A program made the position numbers and the translations under genes. A stretch of 64,000 nucleotides of DNA from NCBI GenBank assembly GCA_022709755.1, contig JAKLIF010000001.1, positions 124,001 to 188,000 of the forward strand, read 5' to 3'. Within the stretch, counting starts at the first letter, position 1; every line of letters begins with the position of its first letter. Under the pieces are notes generated by a model. It was not told where the DNA came from and made no database searches. It was given only the letters and a program-made list of their open reading frames with translations. This document shows, one piece after another, positions 44,820-54,041 of the stretch. This stretch comes from Elusimicrobiota bacterium. Lineage in GTDB: Bacteria > Elusimicrobiota > Elusimicrobia > FEN-1173 > JAKLIF01.

Positions 44820-46388
44820 ATGGCGATGATCCTTCCGGCCCTGCAGAACACCGTCATCCGTCTGTCCTTACGGTCCCGGACCTGGCGGGCTCTCTTCCGC
44901 ATCCCCTACCGCATCCTCCTCACAAAACTCCGTTTCATCCAGCGGATGGTCCCCGTCCGGGCCCTCTATCTCCGTCAAGGACTTCTGGAACCCGATTGGG
45001 TCCCCGGAGCGAGCGACGTGGACGTGATTTGGATCCTCCGATCCGACATCGACGAAAAAAACGTCGTCTGCCGTCTTTGGAGGATGATGGGACTGCTCAA
45101 GAAATTCTTTCCCATCTTGGGAGAGGTCCTGATGGCCGACGAAGAGGAACTCCGGTTCTTCGACCTGTGGGGGGACGGACGGACGCAGAACAGGGCCGGA
45201 TGGAAATCGGTCGGAGGGGAAGACATCCCCCCGGGCCCGGAAGGAGGGACGGTCCCGGACTGGAAACATCCGTGGGACCATTGGACCCGCGCCGTCATGG
45301 CCTACCACCTCCTGATCAAGAACTATCTGAACCCGGCCGAATCCGTTGTTCCCACCCGGGCGTTGTCCGTCCAAAAACATTTCCTGGATGTGTGCCGGCA
45401 TCTTCGGGCCATGGAAGGCCCTTATGAATCCCGCGCCGATACGAGGGATTCCATCCTCAGGAAGGAGTCTCCTCTCGCGCCGCCCGACACCCGCGGGATA
45501 TTGAACGACCCCTTGACCCCCTCTTTGCCCGAGATCGCACGCCTCTGCGCCGCCGCCCATTCACTCCTGCGGGAGAAGGGGCGGGACGTCCATCGGCGAT
45601 TGGCCGCCGGGAACGCCGATCCCGCGCGGATCCGTCGATGGGGATCGACGCTCGCGCGGAACGAGTGGGAGGTCCAAGCCTGGCGGAAGAGGTTCCTCCA
45701 ACTGCAGGACCGCCTCCAGGGATCCGCAACGGCTCTTTTCTGCAACACCTTGACCCATTCGACCCTCGTCCTCAAGGACGGCATTTCCGACGACTCGTTC
45801 GAAAATCTCCTGGCGGAGATACGGCGATTCAAGAAGGAAGACCGCGGTTTGCAGGGACCGATGGAGGTTCTCGACGGCACGATGTTCCGGATGTCCCTCT
45901 GCTGTGCGGTCCATGGACATCCTTTCTCCTATTTCACGCATGACCGATCGCCTCACGCGGAGGATTTCCAGGCCGATTCGATCGTCGATGGGAACATCCT
46001 GGTCCAATGCCGTTCCGAACGGATGGATATCCCGGTGCCGCCCCTGGACACGATCGGTCACCTGGCCAGGACGTCCCTGGCGGAATTCCTGCCTTCCTGG
46101 CGCACGCTGGATCATCCCTTCTCGGACAGCGATGCCTTCTATTCCCTCTATCGATGGATGACCACCGCCCTCAGCCTGACGCTGTTCATGGAAAAAGGTC
46201 TTCTGGGAAATCCTGACGACTTGGAAGGATTGATCGATCAGACGGTCAACATGGTACCGGACTCCGAGGGGTGTCTGAAGAGAGGGTTCCCGAGGAAACG
46301 GTTGTCGGGAAGGGAACTGACCCGATTATTCTATTGCCACTACGGCGATCTGAAAGCGCTCTTACGAACGGCCCGGGCATCGTCCTAG
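44820..46388 (+). CDS. Nucleotidyltransferase-fold protein, unknown substrate
   Basis: Protein of 522 aa. Near residue 63 it shows PGASDVDVIWIL, with D66 and D68 in the position of the metal-binding pair of the Pol-beta/MNT nucleotidyltransferase fold (GSxxxDxD). The remaining ~430 residues are helical, Arg-rich and without other motifs I know. It starts 4 nt after the ligase-like gene, so the two are co-transcribed. Nucleotidyltransferase-like proteins also occur near PqqD/HprK-like genes in exopolysaccharide clusters, and such genes lie 5 kb downstream on the other strand. Function not assigned. Confidence 0.65.
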   Translation: MAMILPALQNTVIRLSLRSRTWRALFRIPYRILLTKLRFIQRMVPVRALYLRQGLLEPDWVPGASDVDVIWILRSDIDEKNVVCRLWRMMGLLKKFFPILGEVLMADEEELRFFDLWGDGRTQNRAGWKSVGGEDIPPGPEGGTVPDWKHPWDHWTRAVMAYHLLIKNYLNPAESVVPTRALSVQKHFLDVCRHLRAMEGPYESRADTRDSILRKESPLAPPDTRGILNDPLTPSLPEIARLCAAAHSLLREKGRDVHRRLAAGNADPARIRRWGSTLARNEWEVQAWRKRFLQLQDRLQGSATALFCNTLTHSTLVLKDGISDDSFENLLAEIRRFKKEDRGLQGPMEVLDGTMFRMSLCCAVHGHPFSYFTHDRSPHAEDFQADSIVDGNILVQCRSERMDIPVPPLDTIGHLARTSLAEFLPSWRTLDHPFSDSDAFYSLYRWMTTALSLTLFMEKGLLGNPDDLEGLIDQTVNMVPDSEGCLKRGFPRKRLSGRELTRLFYCHYGDLKALLRTARASS

Positions 46389-46454
46389 CCCATCCCCGCC
46401 GACTCTCCGTTCCGACCACCGTCCGAGCAAAACGGCATTCAGCCGGGGAACTGT

Positions 46455-47879
46455 TTATTGCGCGGTCTTCTTCTCCAGGATCGACCGGTAGAACCCATCC
46501 AATTGGTCGGCGAGATTATGCCAACTGTAGTTTTGAACGACCAATTGCCGACCGCGCCGGATCAGCTGTTTCCTCAATTCCCTGTCGAAAATGAGCCGGA
46601 CCGTCTCGTCGGCGAATTCCTGCGGGGTGCGCCCGACCAGGAGGTCCCTGCCTGGCTCGACGTCCAGGCCCCAGGCCCCCACGGGAGTCGTTACGACGGG
46701 CACTCCGACGGCCATCGCTTCCAATATCTTCCCTTTGATCCCCTCCCCCAATCGCAACGGCGCCACGAAGATGTCGGCTTTTTCGATATAGGGGAGGACG
46801 TCGGGGACGGCTCCCGTCACCCGGATCCGGGAGTCCTTTTCCAATTCCTTGACCGCCTCGGTGGGACCTGATCCGACCACCCAAAGACGCGCGATGGGGC
46901 ATTGCCGCACGATCCGCGGGAACACCTCCCGGGCGAAATACAGGATGGCGTCCTCGTTCGGATAGTGCAGGTAATGGCCGACGTAGACCAGGTTGGCCTC
47001 GCCGGATTTCATCTTCTTGGCCAGCGCGCTCCGGAACTTGAAATGCGTCAGGTCCACTCCCGTCGTGATGCTCTCCACCCTCACAGACGGCATGAAGCTG
47101 AGGAGCTTGTCCCTGTCGTGGGGGGTCACCGTCACGACGCCGTCCATCTCCCGGCAAGAATCCATCTGATATTTCACCAGGCGCATCCATTCCCCGATGC
47201 GTTTCCATCTTTCCCAGCCGGTCATCTCGCGGAAATAGGATTTAAAGAAGGACATATTGCTGACATCGTGTTCGGTGAACACCACCGGGATGTCTTTGAT
47301 GAGGGGACGATATTGGGCCATCTGCACGAACTCGATATGGACCATGTCGAACTTCTCCGACGACAGGACCTGCCGGAGTTTCTGGACCATCTCCGCGGAA
47401 TGACACATCCTGGCGATATTGGGCAACGAGCCGGCGTCCGGACCTTCCGGCTCCGACATGTTGCGCGGCACGACATACACGTTCTCGCACCATTTCTTCA
47501 TGAACGGGGCGTTCCAGACCTGATCTTGGTTTTCGACAAAAGAAAGGACCGAGAACCGATACCGGTCGGCGAGGAGCTGGAGGATGGTCAGGACCCGCTT
47601 TTTACCGCCGTCCATCGGCGGATAGGGGATGAACGGCGTGAGGTAGAGGATGTGCGGCTTGGAGCGGGAGGGGAGGGCGCCGGACGGGGCCGGCTGGGAC
47701 GGGACAGCCATGTTGCGGCGCGGCAAAACCGATGCGGACCCGGACCGCGAATAAAGGTTCCTCACCCGGAGTTTCTTGACGGACCAATCCCAGAGACGCG
47801 CGGGGTGGGTCAGGAAATAGAGGTAACGACGGAGGAAGATGCCGAGGACGGTGACGGCGAGTCTCAACAGACGGCTCAT
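46455..47879 (-). CDS. GT4-family glycosyltransferase (TIGR03087/XrtA-associated type)
   Basis: Protein of 474 aa. A hydrophobic N-terminal extension of ~65 residues (possible membrane anchor) is followed by two Rossmann halves. The donor half shows LVYVGHYLHYPNEDAI, a G-S-G-P turn, LRLGEGIKGKILEAMAVGVPVVTT and a C-terminal ENGLL-like GRDLLVG. It resembles the stp1-like sugar transferases of exosortase-linked exopolysaccharide clusters. It overlaps the ABC ATPase gene by 4 bp. It transfers a sugar to a growing glycan on the cytoplasmic face; donor unknown. Confidence 0.87.
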   Translation of the reverse strand: MSRLLRLAVTVLGIFLRRYLYFLTHPARLWDWSVKKLRVRNLYSRSGSASVLPRRNMAVPSQPAPSGALPSRSKPHILYLTPFIPYPPMDGGKKRVLTILQLLADRYRFSVLSFVENQDQVWNAPFMKKWCENVYVVPRNMSEPEGPDAGSLPNIARMCHSAEMVQKLRQVLSSEKFDMVHIEFVQMAQYRPLIKDIPVVFTEHDVSNMSFFKSYFREMTGWERWKRIGEWMRLVKYQMDSCREMDGVVTVTPHDRDKLLSFMPSVRVESITTGVDLTHFKFRSALAKKMKSGEANLVYVGHYLHYPNEDAILYFAREVFPRIVRQCPIARLWVVGSGPTEAVKELEKDSRIRVTGAVPDVLPYIEKADIFVAPLRLGEGIKGKILEAMAVGVPVVTTPVGAWGLDVEPGRDLLVGRTPQEFADETVRLIFDRELRKQLIRRGRQLVVQNYSWHNLADQLDGFYRSILEKKTAQ

Positions 47880-48640
47880 GCCAACCCTTGCTGGATCATG
47901 CGCGCTTTCACGGATCGGGCGTAGTGGTCATAAACGGTGTCGATGGGTCCGACGGCCATGGCGCGCCCCTTCTCGATATAGATGCCCTCCGAACACATCT
48001 CTTTCATGTTTTCCGGCGAATGGGAGACCAACACGATGGTCTTGTTCTGTTTCCGGATCTCGTCGAACCGCCTCTTGCATTTGGCCACGAAGTAGGCGTC
48101 GCCGGCGGACAGGGATTCATCCACCAACAGGATGTCCAGTTCCGCGTGGAGCGCGATGGAGAAACTGACCCGGCCCGCCCACCCCGACGACAGGTCGGCC
48201 AGCGCGGCGTAGAGGTAATCCTTCACCTCGGAAAAATCGATGATGGCGTCCAGTTTGTTGCGGAATTCCTTGCCGGAATACCCCAGCAGGGCGGCGCACA
48301 GACGCAGGTTCTCCAAGACGGTCAGCTGGGGAAGGAGTTCGACGCCCAACGCCATGAACGGGTTGATCTGTCCGTTGCGCCGGACGACCCCTTCCGTCGG
48401 CTGCAGGATGCCGGCCATGATCCTCAACAGGGTGGTCTTGCCCGTCCCGTTGGGGCCCATCACGCCGAAACCCATCCCCCGGCGAATGTCCAGATCGATG
48501 TCCTTGAGGGCCCAGAAAGTCCGGGTGGGTTGCGCTCCCCGGACCCAATAACGCAGTTGCTGGAAGACGGTCTTCCGCCGTTCGGTGCCGATCTCGAACT
48601 GCTTGCCGATGCCCCGGAGGTGGAAAGCCAGATCCTTCAT
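47876..48640 (-). CDS. Polysaccharide ABC exporter ATPase (Wzt/TagH/KpsT type)
   Basis: Protein of 254 aa. Walker A is GPNGTGKTTL and Walker B lies in LDILLVDESLSAGD; the signature is LSSGWAGR rather than LSGGQ, as usual in polysaccharide exporters (KpsT/Wzt). There is no C-terminal carbohydrate-binding domain, so it is a KpsT-like short form. It is paired with the permease gene upstream (4-bp overlap) and a GT4 gene downstream (4-bp overlap). It powers export of a completed lipid-linked glycan. Confidence 0.94.
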   Translation of the reverse strand: MKDLAFHLRGIGKQFEIGTERRKTVFQQLRYWVRGAQPTRTFWALKDIDLDIRRGMGFGVMGPNGTGKTTLLRIMAGILQPTEGVVRRNGQINPFMALGVELLPQLTVLENLRLCAALLGYSGKEFRNKLDAIIDFSEVKDYLYAALADLSSGWAGRVSFSIALHAELDILLVDESLSAGDAYFVAKCKRRFDEIRKQNKTIVLVSHSPENMKEMCSEGIYIEKGRAMAVGPIDTVYDHYARSVKARMIQQGLA

Positions 48641-49428
48641 GGGAACTTCTCCGCGAAATGAGGTTCGCCCCGTTTGAAATAATAATATCCCGTGAGCAAT
48701 ATCCCCGCGCTCAACGCGAACAGGAAACCCAGGACCAACAGCGACGGAGCCCGGTCATAGACCATGAATTCGCGGGTCTGTTTGATGAGAAGGGCCATCG
48801 GGTTCAACATGATGATCTGCCGGCGCCCCGGGCTCAGGATGGTCTCCGGATAAAAGACCGGGGTCACGAAGAAAGCGGCCTGGATGACGATGGACCAGAT
48901 CCGGTCCGTGTCCTTGTATTCCACCGCCCAACGGGAGAGGAACAGGGCCACCCCCGTCACCATCATGGTCTCGATGAAGACCACCACCGGGAGCCAGAGC
49001 CATTTCAGACTCATATTGGCCCCCCAGAACAGGAGGAATCCCATCATCACCAACAACTCCAGCAGGTGGATCAACGTGATGGTGAGAACGGAGGAGAGGA
49101 CGATCACTTCGTGGGGGAAGATGAAGTTCTTCACCAGAGACGATTTCTGGATCACGCTCCTCATGCCGCACGACGTGGCGTTGGTCATGTATCCCCATTG
49201 GACCACCCCGACGATGAGATAGAGCTGGAACAAGTGGACATGGTTCCCCATCCACTTGATGAACAGGAGGTAGAGCACCAGGAACATCAGCAGGGGGTTC
49301 AGGAGCGTCCACAGGAACCCGAGCAGCGTGCTCTGATCGCGCAGTTTGAACTCGCACCGGGTCAGTTCCTTGATCTGGTTCAAGTAGTGGGCGTACGTGT
49401 AATAGGGCTGATGGAATTTTTTCAGCAT
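48637..49428 (-). CDS. Polysaccharide ABC exporter permease (Wzm/TagG/KpsM type)
   Basis: Protein of 263 aa with six membrane segments and the ABC-2 transporter pattern. The amphipathic N terminus reads KELTRCEFKLRDQSTLLGFLWTLLNPLL-like, and the conserved FFVTPVFYPETIL and LNPMALLI segments sit in the second half. It forms the membrane channel with the ATPase encoded just downstream. It is 6 nt after cysC, in one long operon with glycosyltransferase genes. Confidence 0.93.
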   Translation of the reverse strand: MLKKFHQPYYTYAHYLNQIKELTRCEFKLRDQSTLLGFLWTLLNPLLMFLVLYLLFIKWMGNHVHLFQLYLIVGVVQWGYMTNATSCGMRSVIQKSSLVKNFIFPHEVIVLSSVLTITLIHLLELLVMMGFLLFWGANMSLKWLWLPVVVFIETMMVTGVALFLSRWAVEYKDTDRIWSIVIQAAFFVTPVFYPETILSPGRRQIIMLNPMALLIKQTREFMVYDRAPSLLVLGFLFALSAGILLTGYYYFKRGEPHFAEKFP

Positions 49429-49434
49429 AGTCCT

Positions 49435-49977
49435 TTAGGAGGGCCGTGTCTCGACCCAGCCGCGTCCTTCCAGATAATTTAAGATTTTCCGGACAGATTC
49501 TTCAACTGATTCCTGGTCCGTCCGGAGGCGTATCTCGGGCGAGGGCGGCGGTTCGTAGGGGTCGGATATGCCCGTAAAATTCTTCACCTCGTTGTTCAGG
49601 GCTTTCTTATAAAGACCGCGCACGTCGCGCCGGATGCACACCTCCAGAGGCGCATCCACGAACACTTCCGCGAAGCGATCGATCTTCTCCCTGTTCTTCG
49701 CTCGAATCTCGGCGTAAGGGGACACCAACGCCGCCAGGGCCACCCCTCCTTCGCGGTTGAATTGCCGGCACAGGTCGCCCACCCGAAGGACGTGTTTGTC
49801 CCGATCCTCCTTCGTGAATCCGAGATCCTTCGAAATGGTGGCGCGCAGGCGGTCTCCGTCGAAGACCCGCGCCTGATGACCGAGGGAGGAAAGCCGTTCG
49901 CACAACGCTTCCGCCAGCGTGCTCTTGCCGGAACTGGGCAACCCCGTGAACCAGACGGTGAACCCGATCCCTGTCAT
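49435..49977 (-). CDS. cysC: Adenylyl-sulfate kinase
   Basis: Protein of 180 aa. It phosphorylates APS to PAPS. The P-loop is GLPSSGKST, and DGDRLRATISKDLGFTKEDR plus the FVDAPLEVCIRRDVRGLYKKA and GISDPYEPP segments are characteristic. There is no ATP sulfurylase or recognisable sulfotransferase gene in the window. Its place between an exporter and a phosphodiesterase gene suggests a supply of PAPS for a sulfated glycan; alternatively it may phosphorylate another small substrate. It begins 1 nt after the phosphodiesterase stop. Confidence 0.93.
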   Translation of the reverse strand: MTGIGFTVWFTGLPSSGKSTLAEALCERLSSLGHQARVFDGDRLRATISKDLGFTKEDRDKHVLRVGDLCRQFNREGGVALAALVSPYAEIRAKNREKIDRFAEVFVDAPLEVCIRRDVRGLYKKALNNEVKNFTGISDPYEPPPSPEIRLRTDQESVEESVRKILNYLEGRGWVETRPS

Positions 49978-49978
49978 G

Positions 49979-51388
49979 TCATCGTTCCTCCCAGAGGAGG
50001 GCCGGCTGGCCGGCCCAATCGGCCCGACCCGTCGATCCCGTCAGCGCCGCGACGGTGGGGGCCACATCCAATATGTCCACCAGGAGATTGTCGTGCGATT
50101 TCCGGAACAGATCCTTCCGGAAACGCCCCCCCTGTTTATAACCGCACCAGAATATGCCGTCGGGGGAATGGACCGAATCGTCGGGCCCCGTATCGTTTTC
50201 CGTCAGATAAAGCCGCTGGTGCCCCACGGTGCCCGCCGCCCGCTGGCTCAGCGCGTCGAAAGAAACCATGAGATCCGGAGGATCCCCTTTCCAATCGGGT
50301 TCCGACAAGACGGCCCGGGTCTTCCATTCTTCACCCCGCGGACCGCGCACATCTTCCAACTCCCCCTTCAACTTCACACGGAACACATCGTAGTGTTCCG
50401 CGGGGACCGTTCCACGCGGTTCGCGTCCTTTCAAGTTGACGAAGACCCGCGCGTAATAACCGCCCCAGGCCCACGCCGTCGTGCGATCCCAATCGACGTC
50501 GCATCGGTCCAGCGGAAGGACCGTCTCCGGATACTTCTTCAGTCTCAGATATCCCTGTCGGATGAGCCACTCGTTGACGCAAAAGCAACCCTCCATCCCC
50601 TTCGTCCCGTGATCGGAGACGATCATCAGGACCGTGTCGTCCGGGAGGCGGTCCATCAATTCCCCGAGTTTTCCGTCCAAGAACCGGTAATAGTCGGGGA
50701 GAACGTCCTGATACTTATTCCCCTTCACGTATCCCGGGTGACGGACGTCGTGGTATTTCCAAAAGGCGTGGTGGAGCCGGTCGGGCCCGATGTCGACGCT
50801 CATGGCGAACCGCCAATCGTCTTCCTGAACGATCCGGTCCAAAATCTTGAATTTCTGGTTCGAGGTCTCATAGACCTGGGCCAACGTGAGGTCCCTGTCC
50901 TCCTTCCTGAACTCGGCGTCCGCGCGATATCGGCCACCGACCCATTTTTCGAGGGTCTCCTGAAAATCCGCCGGAGAGGTGCAGGACGCGCCGGACGGGG
51001 TCAAGAAACACGAGATCCAATGGCCGCGAACGGACCGCGGAGGATATCCGGGCGGAACGCCGACCACCCACACGTTCTCCCCGTTCCCGTTGAAATAGTC
51101 CCAGAGGCAGGGTTCTTGGATGGAACCGGACGACGGGAGGACAAACCCCGCGTACGGATCCGACCCGCGGATGCGGAACCCATAGAGTCCGAGTTGGCGG
51201 GGCGGAAGTCCCGAGGCCATCACCGCCCAAGCGGGCACCGTGATGGGAGGATCGCACGATCTCAGGATGCCGCCGTATCCGTCCCTCCGCAGCCGCTCAA
51301 TGAACGGGCGGCGAGAACCCCGGGTGTCGAAAAAAACATCGTAGGGGACCGAATCCAAACCCACGATGAGGATTCGGCGGGCGTTCAT
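49979..51388 (-). CDS. Alkaline-phosphatase-superfamily phosphodiesterase
   Basis: Protein of 469 aa of the type I phosphodiesterase/nucleotide pyrophosphatase group. The metal Asp is in ILIVGLDSVPYDVF, a second metal site in VLMIVSDHGTKGMEGCF and a His in NDTGPDDSVHSPDGIF near the end. There is no signal peptide, so it may act in the cytosol. Beside cysC and the exporter it could hydrolyse or transfer phosphate, sulfate or phosphoglycerol groups on a glycan. Substrate not predictable from sequence. Confidence 0.82.
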   Translation of the reverse strand: MNARRILIVGLDSVPYDVFFDTRGSRRPFIERLRRDGYGGILRSCDPPITVPAWAVMASGLPPRQLGLYGFRIRGSDPYAGFVLPSSGSIQEPCLWDYFNGNGENVWVVGVPPGYPPRSVRGHWISCFLTPSGASCTSPADFQETLEKWVGGRYRADAEFRKEDRDLTLAQVYETSNQKFKILDRIVQEDDWRFAMSVDIGPDRLHHAFWKYHDVRHPGYVKGNKYQDVLPDYYRFLDGKLGELMDRLPDDTVLMIVSDHGTKGMEGCFCVNEWLIRQGYLRLKKYPETVLPLDRCDVDWDRTTAWAWGGYYARVFVNLKGREPRGTVPAEHYDVFRVKLKGELEDVRGPRGEEWKTRAVLSEPDWKGDPPDLMVSFDALSQRAAGTVGHQRLYLTENDTGPDDSVHSPDGIFWCGYKQGGRFRKDLFRKSHDNLLVDILDVAPTVAALTGSTGRADWAGQPALLWEER

Positions 51389-51454
51389 CGCGCGGGATCC
51401 GATAAGGAGGGGAGGGGAGACGGGAGGGGCCGGCCGTCGGCCGGCCCGCGCGGA

Positions 51455-51736
51455 TCAATGTTTCTGGGGGACAAGAAGCTTTTCTTTCTTCATCTTCTGG
51501 ATCAAACCGGTCATGTCTTTCTTCACGACTTTCTCGCTCTGGTTGTATTCATCGGACACTTTTTCGACGATATCATCCTCCGCCATCCCCTCGCCGAGCA
51601 ATTCCCAGATCCGGCTGGCCGTGGAATTCAAAGAATAATAGACGCTGGTCTCCAGATCCAGGATGACGACCTCGTCTTCGACTTTCCTCCAGGCGACGTT
51701 CTGAGCGTGTTTCCAAGACATTTTCTGGTTTGACAT
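51455..51736 (-). CDS. PqqD-family protein
   Basis: A 93-aa winged-helix protein of the PqqD family. Typical are VAWRKVEDEVVILDLETSVYYSLN, the LNSTASRIWELLGEG segment and EKVSDEYNQSEKVVKKD. PqqD proteins bind peptide substrates for radical SAM enzymes, but many copies sit in glycan clusters without a precursor peptide, often with an HprK-like kinase, as here. No precursor peptide gene is evident nearby. It lies 66 nt upstream of the phosphodiesterase gene in the same direction. Confidence 0.9.
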   Translation of the reverse strand: MSNQKMSWKHAQNVAWRKVEDEVVILDLETSVYYSLNSTASRIWELLGEGMAEDDIVEKVSDEYNQSEKVVKKDMTGLIQKMKKEKLLVPQKH

Positions 51737-51813
51737 CGGATGGCTCCCCTGCGTTCCCTGTGGGCGACGCGAATTATGATAGTCCCTATTATATAACTCT
51801 ACGAGCAGCTATC

Positions 51814-53046
51814 TCAATAGTTCTTCAAGCAATCGGAATAGAGCCGATCCAGGCTCTCGGCGCTCCGGGCCCACGAGGAAGTCCGTTCCACCCATCGACG
51901 GGCGCGTTGGGCCATCTCGCGACGGTCCGCCGGATCCGCCAGGAGGGTGATCACGTGTTCCGCGAAACGGTTCGCGGTCGATCCCCGGCAGACGACCGAC
52001 TCCGCGTCACGACCCCACGCCGACAAGACCCTCGGCGTCGTCACGACGGGGACTCCGATCGCCATCGCTTCCAAAATCTTCCCCTTCATCCCGTATCCGG
52101 ACCGGATCGGGGCCACAAAAACATGCGCGCTCCGCAGGAACGGACGGACATCCTCCACCCTGTCGGTCACCCGCACGTTGGGACTCTGGAAACACCGGAT
52201 CACCGGCGGAGGGTTGGCTCCCACGATCCAGAATCGCGCGTTCGGCTGGCGCGCCAGGACTTTCGGCCATATGTCCTTCAGGAAATACAGGACCCCCTCG
52301 ACGTTGGGAAGATGCTCGTAGTTCCCCGTGAAGACGATGTTCATGAAACGGTCCTTGGGTTCGGCCTCTCGGAACGGGAATCCGTCGATGTCCACTCCCA
52401 TCGGGACCACGGCCAGGGGACTCTTCCGCGAAAACGGGCACAACCGCCGGTGCCGACGGAACCAGAGGAAATCGGCCCGGCCCAGAAACGCCATGCCGCG
52501 CAGCCGCCGGACACTCGCCCAGTAATAGAGATACTGGCTCAGCGCCTGCGAGATCCTCTTCCCCCACGGCTCCCGTTGGTTCGCCGGAATGGGGCCGGAC
52601 GTCAACCGGAGGTTCCCGATATCGTGTTCCGCCAACAGCACCGGGACGGACCGGACGTAACGGAGGCAGGGGAGCATCTGGACATGGTCGAGATGGACCA
52701 GGTCGATCTCTCCCGGTTTCAAGAGCCCCTGGATGGCCTCCCCCAGAGAGAGAAAATCCTCCGAGTCTCCCACCCGGCGCTCATGGTAGTTCAGCCAAAG
52801 GTCACGGCCGCTCAGATGGCGGCGCGGCACCCAACGCACCTCTTTGAACACCGTTTGGAGTTTCAGCCTCTGCGCCGCGGCAACCAACGGGTCCAACCCG
52901 GAAGGAGAGAAACTCACCAGCGAAAAATCATACCGGTCCTTCAACAGGCTCGCCAGAGACCACAACCAGATCAATCCCGAATGGATCAACGGGCAGGGCG
53001 GTTCCGGGGTGACGATCAATATATTCTTCTTCGATTTCTTGGCCAT
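51814..53046 (-). CDS. GT4-family glycosyltransferase
   Basis: Protein of 410 aa with a GT-B fold. It resembles the GT4 at 46455-47879 (shared NYEHLPNVEGVLYF / YPNEDAILYF-like segment and GKILEAMAIGVPVVTTP), so the two are probably diverged paralogues. The N-terminal half has LIVTPEPPCPLIHSG and LLAEHDIGNLRL. I put the start at the ATG at 53046, which overlaps the HprK-like stop (TAATG) and has CGAGG upstream; a start six codons earlier is possible. Confidence 0.87.
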   Translation of the reverse strand: MAKKSKKNILIVTPEPPCPLIHSGLIWLWSLASLLKDRYDFSLVSFSPSGLDPLVAAAQRLKLQTVFKEVRWVPRRHLSGRDLWLNYHERRVGDSEDFLSLGEAIQGLLKPGEIDLVHLDHVQMLPCLRYVRSVPVLLAEHDIGNLRLTSGPIPANQREPWGKRISQALSQYLYYWASVRRLRGMAFLGRADFLWFRRHRRLCPFSRKSPLAVVPMGVDIDGFPFREAEPKDRFMNIVFTGNYEHLPNVEGVLYFLKDIWPKVLARQPNARFWIVGANPPPVIRCFQSPNVRVTDRVEDVRPFLRSAHVFVAPIRSGYGMKGKILEAMAIGVPVVTTPRVLSAWGRDAESVVCRGSTANRFAEHVITLLADPADRREMAQRARRWVERTSSWARSAESLDRLYSDCLKNY

Positions 53047-54041
53047 TATCCTCGGGTGATCCATTCCTTGATGATTCTGACATTTTCGGGGCTATCCGAG
53101 CCGAGCACGACCTTCGCCGCGCGGGCGCTCCGGAGCAGGGTGAGCAGCGACATTCCCCGACGGAAAGCCACCTCGAGAAGACGGACCTTGGACCCCCAGG
53201 ACGGTCTCCATAAATATTCCGCTCCCTGAGGAACGCCCCACCCGATGAACAGATTGACAGCCAGCGATTTCAGAACCTTCCAGCGACCGACGCGCCGGAT
53301 GGACGGAGATGCGCCGGCCGGCCGGCAACCGTCGATGATCCAATCGATCTTTCCTTCCGAGGAGGCGACCCGGTCGCGAAACACCCCCAGGTCGATCAAG
53401 ATCTTGGGGCCATGTTTCCGACGGCGGAAGACCCTCTGGCCGTCCGCCGGGAAACCGGGCAGGGAGCGATCCCCCTCGATGCCCAGCCGCAGGGGGAACG
53501 GGTGCATCCGACCCTCGGGCCCGATGAGCGGCGTATCCTCCGAAAACAGCCGGAACGCGGGATCCTTCATCATCTCGAGGACCAACGTCGTCTTCCCTCC
53601 GCCGACGGGAAGCAGGATCAACCCCGTATGCCCGTGATACCCGAATCCCAGTCCATGGACGCGATGATACCCTTTCCGATCCAACCGTTCACCCACGCGA
53701 CTCAACACAAGGAGATAAGACAGTTCATGGAGCAGGTCTCTCTCGGGACAAGTGACCTTTCCCCGTTCGGCCTTGAAATCGTAGACGGTGGACGCGCGGC
53801 CTTGGTAATCGAGGGATCGGACATCCCCCTCATCCGAGGCCTCATAAGACCCCGGAGAAGCGGGGGATTTCCGGTGCGGGACCGGTTCCGCACATAACTC
53901 GATCCGGACATCCGGCGGCGATCCGGCGGCGGGGACGAGGAACCATTCAAAATCACGGCGGATCTCATCCAAGATCTCCCCATCGGATGAGGCGACCCCG
54001 ACGGTCACGCCGTAGATGTCGAAATTAAGGTTGTCCTTCAT
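53046..54041 (-). CDS. HprK-like P-loop kinase
   Basis: Protein of 331 aa. It resembles the HPr-kinase-like proteins of PqqD/exosortase glycan clusters. The P-loop region reads LLPVGGGKTTLVLEMM near residue 145, followed by LFSEDTPLIGPEGRMHPFPLRLGI, the equivalent of the HprK catalytic and substrate segments. There is no N-terminal HPrK domain and no HPr gene nearby, so it presumably phosphorylates something other than HPr. It overlaps the GT2 gene stop by 17 bp. Substrate unknown. Confidence 0.78.
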   Translation of the reverse strand: MKDNLNFDIYGVTVGVASSDGEILDEIRRDFEWFLVPAAGSPPDVRIELCAEPVPHRKSPASPGSYEASDEGDVRSLDYQGRASTVYDFKAERGKVTCPERDLLHELSYLLVLSRVGERLDRKGYHRVHGLGFGYHGHTGLILLPVGGGKTTLVLEMMKDPAFRLFSEDTPLIGPEGRMHPFPLRLGIEGDRSLPGFPADGQRVFRRRKHGPKILIDLGVFRDRVASSEGKIDWIIDGCRPAGASPSIRRVGRWKVLKSLAVNLFIGWGVPQGAEYLWRPSWGSKVRLLEVAFRRGMSLLTLLRSARAAKVVLGSDSPENVRIIKEWITRG

